Source of the DNA: Sinomonas terrae
GTDB lineage: Bacteria > Actinomycetota > Actinomycetes > Actinomycetales > Micrococcaceae
Assembly: GCF_022539255.1 (NCBI RefSeq)
Contig: NZ_JAKZBV010000001.1
Span: 3,658,001 to 3,722,000 of the forward strand
DNA length: 64,000 nucleotides
Reading direction: 5' to 3'
Positions 18,370 to 25,563 of this stretch are shown here, in pieces. Position numbers and translations under genes: made by a program. A model generated the notes under the pieces. That model was not told the origin of the DNA. It did not search any database and saw only the letters and a program-made list of their open reading frames with translations. The first letter of the stretch is position 1, and every line of letters starts with the position of its first letter.

Positions 18370-19376
18370 CCGCCACCGTGAGCATCCTGGCCGAAGGGCA
18401 GCGGCGGATCGACGCCCCGCTCCGCTCTGCGCTGGACCGTCTGGACCCCGCGACCCGCCACGTCTGCGGCTACCATCTGGGCTTCTGGGACAGCGAGGCG
18501 ACTCCGATTTCCGGTACGGGCAAAGGAATTCGGCCCGCCTTGGCGTTGCTCTCGGCGTGGGCGGCGGGCGCTGGCGACGAGATCGGCGTCCCGGCCGCGG
18601 TCGCGTGCGAGCTCATCCACAACTTCTCCCTCCTGCACGACGACGTGATGGACCACGACACGGAGCGACGGCACCGGACGACGGCCTGGGCCCAGTTCGG
18701 CATTCCGGCCGCGATCCTGGCCGGAGACGCGCTGTGTTCGCTCGCGAGCGAACTGCTGGCCGAGGCGCCCTCGGCCACCAAGGACTGGGCGCTTCGGTGC
18801 CTCACAGCCAGCACCCGCCGGCTGATAGCCGGCCAGGCCGCCGATCTCGCCTTCGAGACGCAGGAGCAGGTGAGCCTCGCGGAATGCCTCAAGATGGCCG
18901 CGGACAAGACCGGCGCGCTCATGGCCTGCTCGGCCTCGCTCGGTGCCGTCCTCGCCGACGCGCCCGCGGAACTGGCCTTGGGTCTGGCCGAGTTCGGGGA
19001 GCATCTGGGCCTGGCGTTCCAGCTTGCCGACGACATCCTCGGAATCTGGGGCAACCCCGAACGGACCGGGAAGCCCGTCTTGTCCGACCTCCGCTCCCGC
19101 AAGAAGTCGGTGCCGGTGGTGTACGCGCTGACGTCCGGAACTCCTGCCGGAGACCGGCTGGCCATGCTCTACGCATGGCCCGACGAGCTCGACGAGGCGC
19201 AACTGCACGAGGCTGCGGGACTCGTCGTGGAGGCTGGAGGCAAGGACTGGACCGAGCAGCGCGCCGATGAGGAGCTCGAGGCGGCCTTGGCCAGGATCGA
19301 CTCCCTGCCCCTCCCGAGAGCGGTAGCGGAGGACTTCACCACGCTGGCCCGTCAGCTCAGCCACCGGGACCGCTGA
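18366..19376 (+). CDS. polyprenyl diphosphate synthase
   Basis: A 336-residue trans-prenyltransferase. The first Asp-rich motif is LLHDDVMDHDTERRHR (DDxxD with downstream Arg residues); the second is LADDILGIWG, the DDxxG variant common in actinobacterial enzymes. In the hopanoid operon its likely job is supplying farnesyl diphosphate to HpnD; chain length (C15 or C20) cannot be read with certainty. The ATGA overlap with hpnE implies coupled translation, and shc begins 3 bp after the stop. Confidence 0.9.
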   Translation: MTATVSILAEGQRRIDAPLRSALDRLDPATRHVCGYHLGFWDSEATPISGTGKGIRPALALLSAWAAGAGDEIGVPAAVACELIHNFSLLHDDVMDHDTERRHRTTAWAQFGIPAAILAGDALCSLASELLAEAPSATKDWALRCLTASTRRLIAGQAADLAFETQEQVSLAECLKMAADKTGALMACSASLGAVLADAPAELALGLAEFGEHLGLAFQLADDILGIWGNPERTGKPVLSDLRSRKKSVPVVYALTSGTPAGDRLAMLYAWPDELDEAQLHEAAGLVVEAGGKDWTEQRADEELEAALARIDSLPLPRAVAEDFTTLARQLSHRDR

Positions 19377-19379
19377 GCG

Positions 19380-21386
19380 ATGACCACGATCGATCGGAAC
19401 GCTTCCGCCAGCCTCTGGCGTCCGGCACCTGCTCCTCCCCCGGCCGCAGCCCCGGCCCCAGCTCCGGCCCCGGCTCCAGCGGACGACGCCGCTGCCCAAG
19501 CCTGTTTGGACGCCGCGGTCCAGCACCTCCTGGGGCTCCAGGAGGAGGGCGGCTGGTGGCAGGGCGAGCTGGAAACGAACGTGACGATGGACGCCGAGGA
19601 CCTGCTGATGCGCCAGTTCCTCGGCGTGCGGACCCCCGAGCAGACCGCCCAGTCCGCGCGGTGGATCCGCAGCCAGCAGCGCGGCGACGGTTCTTGGGCC
19701 AACTTCTACGGCGGCCCGGCGGATCCGTCGACGACGGCGGAGGCCTATGTCGCGCTGCGGCTCGCCGGCGATGCCCCGGAGGAACGCCACATGCGGTTGG
19801 CCCGCGACGTCGTCCTCGCCCACGGCGGCCTCGAGCGGACCCGGGTCTTCACCCGCATCTGGCTGGCCCTGTTCGGGGCCTGGAGTTGGGACGAAGTGCC
19901 GGCGCTGCCGCCGGAGCTGATCTTCCTGCCGCCGCGCGTCCCGCTCAACCTGTATGACTTTGCCTGTTGGGCCCGCCAGACGATCGCCCCGCTGACCGTT
20001 CTGGCGGCGTTGCGCCCGCAGGCCGAGCTGGGCTTCGGCATCGATGAACTGCGCGCCGGTGCTGCCGCAGCTGGCGTGGCCACCGAGACCCCCGCTCGCG
20101 CGCCGTCCCCGGCGGCCCGCGCCTTCGACCTGCTGGACTCGGTACTGCACCGCTACGAAACGATCCGGCAACGCCACCAGCGCTTCCCGGGGCAGGGAGC
20201 GCGGGCGACGGCGCTGCGCCGTACGGTCGAGTGGATCGTCGACCGCCAGGAAGCGGACGGCTCGTGGGGCGGAATCCAGCCGCCGTGGGTCTACTCCCTC
20301 ATGGCGCTGCGAGCCTACGGCTACTCGTTGGACGATCCAGTGCTGGTCAGGGGCCTGGGCGGCTGGAACAGGTTCACCATTACCGAAGAGACCGCGGCGG
20401 GCCCGATGCGCCGTATAGAGGCCTGCCAGTCACCGGTGTGGGACACCGCCCTGGCGCTCACCGCGCTGGCCGATGCGGGCCTGCCATCCGGGCACCCTTC
20501 GCTCGAGCGGGCCGCCGACTGGATCTGCGGGGAGGAGATCCGGGTGCGCGGAGACTGGGCGGTGCGCCGCCCCCATGTCCCCGCCGGAGGCTGGGCCTTC
20601 GAATTCGACAACGACGGGTACCCGGACATCGACGATGCCGCGGAGGTCATCATGGGCCTGGACTGCGTCCGGCCCACCCCCGAGCGCGGAAGTGCAGCCT
20701 CCCGTGGCAGGGACTGGATACTCGGGATGCAGAGCCGGGACGGCGGATGGGCGGCCTTCGACGTCGACAACACCCGTGAGTTGGCCTATCAACTGCCGTT
20801 CTGCGACTTCGGCGCCGTGATCGATCCGCCCAGCGCGGACGTTACCGCCCACGTCGTCGAGATGTTGGCCCGACGCGGCGAAAACGGCCCTGCACTGACG
20901 CGGGGTGTGCGCTGGCTGCTCGAGCATCAGGAAGCGGACGGCTCCTGGTTCGGGCGGTGGGGGGCCAACTACGTCTACGGAACTGGCGCAGTGGTCCCTG
21001 CCCTGACTTTGGCCGGCCTTCCGAGCGACAGCAGCCCGGTGCGCAGGGCCGTGCAATGGCTGTGGGCACACCAGAACGACGACGGCGGCTGGGGTGAGGA
21101 CCTGCGCTCCTACAAGGACACTGGTTGGGCCGGGCGCGGTGAGTCGACGGCGTCGCAGACTGCGTGGGCGCTGCTGGCGCTGGATGCGGCGAACGAGGCC
21201 GACGGCAACGCGGCCCGCCGCGGAGTGGACTGGCTTGTCTCCCACCAGCGCCCGGACGGAAGCTGGGACGAGCCCCAGTTCACTGGGACCGGCTTCCCCG
21301 GCGACTTCTACATCAACTACCACCTGTACCGGCTGGTCTTTCCGGTCAGTGCACTGGGCCGTTGCCTGAGGAGGTCTCGACGATGA
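19380..21386 (+). CDS. shc: squalene-hopene cyclase
   Basis: A 668-residue membrane-associated terpene cyclase that folds squalene to hopene/hopanol. The catalytic DxDD is DIDDAA with aspartates at residues 416, 418 and 419. Many QW repeats occur (QEADGSWGGIQPPW, HQNDDGGWGED, HQRPDGSWDEPQF). Residues 16-38 are an unusual Pro/Ala-rich linker before the first domain. ATG 19380 is 3 bp after the prenyl synthase stop. The stop overlaps the next gene. Confidence 0.97.
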   Translation: MTTIDRNASASLWRPAPAPPPAAAPAPAPAPAPADDAAAQACLDAAVQHLLGLQEEGGWWQGELETNVTMDAEDLLMRQFLGVRTPEQTAQSARWIRSQQRGDGSWANFYGGPADPSTTAEAYVALRLAGDAPEERHMRLARDVVLAHGGLERTRVFTRIWLALFGAWSWDEVPALPPELIFLPPRVPLNLYDFACWARQTIAPLTVLAALRPQAELGFGIDELRAGAAAAGVATETPARAPSPAARAFDLLDSVLHRYETIRQRHQRFPGQGARATALRRTVEWIVDRQEADGSWGGIQPPWVYSLMALRAYGYSLDDPVLVRGLGGWNRFTITEETAAGPMRRIEACQSPVWDTALALTALADAGLPSGHPSLERAADWICGEEIRVRGDWAVRRPHVPAGGWAFEFDNDGYPDIDDAAEVIMGLDCVRPTPERGSAASRGRDWILGMQSRDGGWAAFDVDNTRELAYQLPFCDFGAVIDPPSADVTAHVVEMLARRGENGPALTRGVRWLLEHQEADGSWFGRWGANYVYGTGAVVPALTLAGLPSDSSPVRRAVQWLWAHQNDDGGWGEDLRSYKDTGWAGRGESTASQTAWALLALDAANEADGNAARRGVDWLVSHQRPDGSWDEPQFTGTGFPGDFYINYHLYRLVFPVSALGRCLRRSRR

Positions 21387-22948
21387 CAGAGATGTTGCTG
21401 TGCGCACCAAGCCTGCTCGAAGCCGCCGCACTCAGGCGGACGGTGCGGGGCGGAACTGTCGTCCAGACGGGCATCGGCGCGAAGGCGACCACGTGGGCGC
21501 TTGGCGACCGAAGCGTCCGCCGGGCGGGTGCGCTGGCCGTGGCCGGCATCGGCGGGGGCCTGCGCCCCGACCTCGCGCCGGGCGACGTCGTCGTGGCCAC
21601 CGAGGTTCGCGGCGCCGATCGAACCATCGAATGCCCGAGCGCCCCGCTGCTCGCGGCCGCCCTCCGCCGCCAGGGGCTGCGGGTCGTCACCGGGCCGATC
21701 GTGAGCGTGGATCATGTCGTGGTCTCTCCGGAGCGCGAAGAGCTGGCAGCCACAGGGGCGATCTGCGTCGACATGGAATCCGCTGGCGTGCTGGCGGCCG
21801 CCCACGAGGCCGCCATTGCAGCAGTGCGCGTCATCGCGGATCCGGCTGGCAGCCCGCTGCTGCGGCCCGCCACCGTCGGCCGGATGGCCACCGCCCTTCG
21901 CATCCTGCCGCGCGTCGGGGCTGCCCTCCAGATCTGGGGCAGGGCTGCGGGGCCGCGCCAAGTCCTCCTGGCCGGCCCGCGTTCCTTCTGTGCCGGCGTC
22001 GTCCGGGCCATCGACGTCGTAGAACTGGCCCTCGAACAGCGAGGCGCTCCTATCTATGTGCGCAAGCAGATCGTGCACAACAAGCATGTGGTTCAGGATC
22101 TCGCGGCGCGCGGCGCTGTCTTCGTCGACGAGCTCGACGAGGTCCCGCCCGGCGCCACCGTCGTCTTCTCGGCTCACGGCGTCTCCCCAGCAGTCCGGGC
22201 CGAGGCGGAGCGCCGCAAGCTGGACGTCATAGATGCCACCTGCCCCCTTGTGCAGAAGGTGCACACAGAGGTGCGGAGGTTTGCGGACGCGGGCGACACC
22301 GTCATCTTCCTGGGGCACGCGGGCCACGAAGAGGCCGAGGGAACCATGGGCGAGCGGCCCGCGAACACGCTGCTCGTGGAGAACACCAATGATGCGCGCA
22401 CCGTCGCAGTCGCGGATCCTGACCGGGTCTCCTACATCATGCAGACCACGCTGGCCGCGGACGAGGTCGCCGAGTTGGTCGACATCCTCCAAGCAAGGTT
22501 TCCCAACCTGAGGGAACCCGCCTCCGACGACATCTGCTATGCAACCACCAACCGACAGCTGGCCCTGGCCGAGGTGGCCAAGGACGCCGGGCTCGCCCTC
22601 GTCGTCGGCTCCAACAACTCATCCAATTCGCAACGTCTCGTGGAAAAGGCAGAGCGGGTAGGCACCGCCGCACATCTCATCGATGATGTGGCCGATATAG
22701 ACCTTGAATGGCTTAACGGCGTCGGAGTGGTTGCACTCACGGCCGGAGCTTCCGCGCCCCAGGAACTGGTGGATGGCGTCATAGCAGGGCTACGTGGCCT
22801 TGGCGCTGTCGACGTCCTGGAGAACGGAATCACCGAAGAACACGTCCAATTCACATTACCGAAGGAGGTGCGCCACCATGAGCGTGCCCTTGCGCCAGAA
22901 TCTGCGGATGGCCGGGTATCTGGCCGCGCAGAAGATCAAAGGCAATAA
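21383..22948 (+). CDS. fusion: HpnG-like nucleosidase/phosphorylase + IspH reductase
   Basis: A 521-residue, two-domain protein. Residues 1-190 are a phosphorylase-superfamily domain with IVSVDHVVVSPEREEL and ICVDMESAGV, as in HpnG, which removes adenine from adenosylhopane. Residues 192-500 are 4-hydroxy-3-methylbut-2-enyl diphosphate reductase (IspH), last enzyme of the MEP pathway; its three [4Fe-4S] cysteines are Cys203 (SFCAGV), Cys287 (DATCPLV) and Cys385 (DDICYATTN). The frame is continuous with no start-stop junction. The last 25 or so residues go past the usual IspH end (FTLPKE) and overlap hpnH by 71 nt. The ATG overlaps the shc stop. Confidence 0.92.
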   Translation: MTEMLLCAPSLLEAAALRRTVRGGTVVQTGIGAKATTWALGDRSVRRAGALAVAGIGGGLRPDLAPGDVVVATEVRGADRTIECPSAPLLAAALRRQGLRVVTGPIVSVDHVVVSPEREELAATGAICVDMESAGVLAAAHEAAIAAVRVIADPAGSPLLRPATVGRMATALRILPRVGAALQIWGRAAGPRQVLLAGPRSFCAGVVRAIDVVELALEQRGAPIYVRKQIVHNKHVVQDLAARGAVFVDELDEVPPGATVVFSAHGVSPAVRAEAERRKLDVIDATCPLVQKVHTEVRRFADAGDTVIFLGHAGHEEAEGTMGERPANTLLVENTNDARTVAVADPDRVSYIMQTTLAADEVAELVDILQARFPNLREPASDDICYATTNRQLALAEVAKDAGLALVVGSNNSSNSQRLVEKAERVGTAAHLIDDVADIDLEWLNGVGVVALTAGASAPQELVDGVIAGLRGLGAVDVLENGITEEHVQFTLPKEVRHHERALAPESADGRVSGRAEDQRQ

Positions 22949-23885
22949 GAAGTTCCCGCTGCTGGTGGAGCTGGAGCCGTTGTTCGCCTGCAATCTGGGC
23001 TGCGCCGGCTGCGGAAAGATCCAGCACCCGGCGGACCAGCTGCGCCGTCGAATGCCGGTCGAGCAAGCCGTCAGTGCCATCCAGGAGTGCGGCGCACCCA
23101 TGGTGTCCATCGCCGGCGGTGAGCCGCTCATGCACCCGGAGATCGACCGCATTGTCAACGAGCTCGTGGCCCAGAAGAAGTTCGTCTATCTCTGCACGAA
23201 CGCGCTGCTGGTGCGCAAATGGTGGCACAAATTCGATTTCAAGCCGTCACCGTATTTCGCGTTCACCATTCACTTGGATGGACTCCGCGAGCGGCATGAC
23301 AAGTCCGTGTGCCAGGACGGGGTTTTCGATGAAGCGGTCGAGTCGATCCGCTGGCTGCAGGACCGGGGATTCAGGGTCACCACTAACACGACTATCTTCA
23401 ACACCGACACCCCTCAGACGATCATCGACGTGATGAATTTCCTCAACGATGACCTCAAAGTCGACCAGATGATGATCTCCCCCGCCTACGCCTATCAGAA
23501 GGCACCTGACCAGGAGCATTTCCCCGTGGTGGAGGAAACCCGGGCCCTGTTCTCGAAGGCCTTCGCAAACGGCAATCGCAAGCGCTGGCGGCTGAACCAC
23601 ACTCCGCTCTTCCTCGATTTCCTCGAGGGCAAGCGGGACTTCCACTGCACTGCGTGGGGCATCCCCAGCTATTCGCTGTTCGGCTGGCAGAAGCCGTGCT
23701 ACCTCATGTCGGACGGCTACGCGTCCACCTACAAGGAACTGATCGAGGAGACCGACTGGGACAAGTACGGACGCGGGCGCGATCCCCGGTGCGCCAACTG
23801 CATGGCACACTGCGGCTACGAACCCACTGCCGTAATGGCCACGATGGGTTCGCTCCGGGAGTCGTTGCGGGCGATGCGGAGCTAA
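22878..23885 (+). CDS. hpnH: adenosyl-hopene transferase HpnH (radical SAM)
   Basis: A 335-residue radical SAM enzyme that adds the 5'-deoxyadenosyl group to the hopene side chain, the first step to C35 hopanoids. The cluster motif is FACNLGCAGCGK with Cys38, Cys42 and Cys45; MVSIAGGEPLMHPEID follows, and more cysteines sit near the C-terminus (DPRCANCMAHCGYEPT), as in HpnH. The start is set by GGAGG 9 nt upstream of ATG 22878, inside the ispH tail. This is the last operon gene and converges with the SDR gene with only 4 bp between stops. Confidence 0.94.
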   Translation: MSVPLRQNLRMAGYLAAQKIKGNKKFPLLVELEPLFACNLGCAGCGKIQHPADQLRRRMPVEQAVSAIQECGAPMVSIAGGEPLMHPEIDRIVNELVAQKKFVYLCTNALLVRKWWHKFDFKPSPYFAFTIHLDGLRERHDKSVCQDGVFDEAVESIRWLQDRGFRVTTNTTIFNTDTPQTIIDVMNFLNDDLKVDQMMISPAYAYQKAPDQEHFPVVEETRALFSKAFANGNRKRWRLNHTPLFLDFLEGKRDFHCTAWGIPSYSLFGWQKPCYLMSDGYASTYKELIEETDWDKYGRGRDPRCANCMAHCGYEPTAVMATMGSLRESLRAMRS

Positions 23886-23889
23886 GCCT

Positions 23890-24657
23890 TCAGCCCCAGC
23901 GTCCGGCCAGGCGCGAATAGACCTGCGGGGTGCAGGCCTGCAGCGCTATCGGCACGCGCAGCCAGCCGGGCACTACCACCTGCGCCTGCTCCCGATCGAG
24001 AGCGCGGAGCAGCGCCGTGGCCACCCTCGCCGCTGGGACCGGACGAGGGAAGCGACGCTGATAGGGCAGCCCACGACGCTCGAAGAACGGCGTGTCCACC
24101 ACGCCAGGAATGAGGGTTGTCACCCCCACCCCGCTTCCGCTGAGCTCTGCTCGCAGACTCGCTGCGAAGGTGCCCAACGCTGCCTTGGACGCGGCGTACT
24201 CCGACTCTCCCGCCACGCCCAGCAGGCCCGCGATCGAGCCGACGAAGACCAGCCGCCCGGAGCCTCGGTCCAGCATTGCCGGCAGCAACGCCCGGGTCAG
24301 CCGGACGGGAGCGAGGTAGTTGGTCGCAAGGAGGGTGCCGTCGTCGTGCGTGCCGTCGTCGTCAACGCCTGTGCCTCCCGCCATCCTCTCGAAACGACCG
24401 ATTCCGGCGGCATGGACCACGAGATCCGGCAGCGGGAAGGAGGCCGCGGCGTCGGCCACGCGGCCCAGCCCATCCGGCTCGCTCAGATCGGCGACGACGG
24501 TTCTCCCGCCGGTCTCCGCGGCTACCTCGGCCAGCCGCTGGCTGTCCCGGCCCGTAAGGAGCGTCTGGCATCCATCGGCCGCCAGAGCGAGGGCAATAGC
24601 CCTGCCGATGCCCGAGGACGCGCCGGTGATGAGCGCTCTGCTCCCGTCGAGGCCCAC
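23890..24657 (-). CDS. short-chain dehydrogenase/reductase
   Basis: A 255-residue Rossmann-fold oxidoreductase. The cofactor site is LITGASSGIGRA and the catalytic pair is in SEYAASKAAL, with an upstream catalytic Ser in VGSIAGL. A GTG start lies 3 bp after the stop of the transporter gene upstream, so it is the last gene of a three-gene minus-strand operon. The substrate is unknown; the neighbours suggest a lipid or fatty-acyl intermediate (inference). Confidence 0.85.
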   Translation of the reverse strand: MGLDGSRALITGASSGIGRAIALALAADGCQTLLTGRDSQRLAEVAAETGGRTVVADLSEPDGLGRVADAAASFPLPDLVVHAAGIGRFERMAGGTGVDDDGTHDDGTLLATNYLAPVRLTRALLPAMLDRGSGRLVFVGSIAGLLGVAGESEYAASKAALGTFAASLRAELSGSGVGVTTLIPGVVDTPFFERRGLPYQRRFPRPVPAARVATALLRALDREQAQVVVPGWLRVPIALQACTPQVYSRLAGRWG

Positions 24658-24660
24658 GTC

Positions 24661-25563
24661 CTACTGCACCTCCGGCATGTCCGATTGCTCCCCCTGCTCG
24701 CCGCGGATGCGTTCGCCGACTGCCTGCGCCCGGTGGGCCAGCAGCACGATTCCGGAAGTCATCACCAGCAGCGAGATCACCTGCGCGGCCACTGGTCCCG
24801 GGCCGCTGGCAAGAGGCTCACCGAGCCAGACGGCGCCTGCGATGATCGAGACGACGGGGTCGCCCACCGTGATGACGGCCACCGCAACCGAGCCCACGCG
24901 GCCTTCTTGGAAGGCGTTCTGGTTCAGCAGGAATCCGGCCGGGCCGAGAATGATCACGGCGTAGAGCTGCCACTGTCCGAACAGGGTGGCCACGTCCACT
25001 CCCGAGACGAGGCTACGCACGAGGCTGGCTGTGACGCCGTAACAGACGGCCGCAGCAACTGCCAAGGGAAGCGCCCGGTATCGGTGGGCGAGTCTGGTGG
25101 CGACAACAAGGCACAGGACGACCACGCCGGCGAAGGCTACGCCGAGGGGCCAGATGAGGCCGTGCAGATGGCCGCCGCTCTGGACGGGCTTCGCGGCGAC
25201 GAGGAAACCGCTGATTCCCAGGGTGGTCAACAGCGCCGCACCCACCAAGCGCCAGTCAGGGCTCTGACGCATGACGGCCGCAGCGATCCCCAGATAGAAC
25301 AGCACGCCCGTGGCAAGGATGGGCTGGACCAGACTCAGCGGCCCGAAGGACAGCGCTGTCGCCTGCAGGGCAAATCCGAGCGCGCCCAGCAGCACTCCCC
25401 AGCGGAAGGCCGGAATCCGGATCAGGTCCCAGAGCAGGCGCGGCCGCAGCGGCCCGGAAGGCGGAGCCTGCCGGCTCACGCGGTGCTGCAGCAGCCCGGC
25501 CGAGCCAAAGGAAGCGGCCGCACCGACCGCCGGAAGGACCGCCCAGATCTGAGCAAGCTCCAC
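24661..25563 (-). CDS. DMT-superfamily (EamA-like) membrane transporter
   Basis: A 300-residue integral membrane protein with about nine or ten hydrophobic helices arranged as two similar halves (for example LVQPILATGVLFYLGIAAAV and VAVAVITVGDPVVSIIAGAV), as in drug/metabolite transporters. A GTG start abuts the stop of the upstream fusion gene. The C-terminus is short and acidic. The substrate is not known; the operon position suggests a role connected with the lipid-modifying fusion protein. Confidence 0.78.
   Translation of the reverse strand: MELAQIWAVLPAVGAAASFGSAGLLQHRVSRQAPPSGPLRPRLLWDLIRIPAFRWGVLLGALGFALQATALSFGPLSLVQPILATGVLFYLGIAAAVMRQSPDWRLVGAALLTTLGISGFLVAAKPVQSGGHLHGLIWPLGVAFAGVVVLCLVVATRLAHRYRALPLAVAAAVCYGVTASLVRSLVSGVDVATLFGQWQLYAVIILGPAGFLLNQNAFQEGRVGSVAVAVITVGDPVVSIIAGAVWLGEPLASGPGPVAAQVISLLVMTSGIVLLAHRAQAVGERIRGEQGEQSDMPEVQ

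Noticed and set aside
17913..20177. 754-codon minus-strand frame over the hopanoid genes
   Set aside because: Low-complexity translation antisense to hpnE, the prenyl synthase and shc; a GC-skew artefact.
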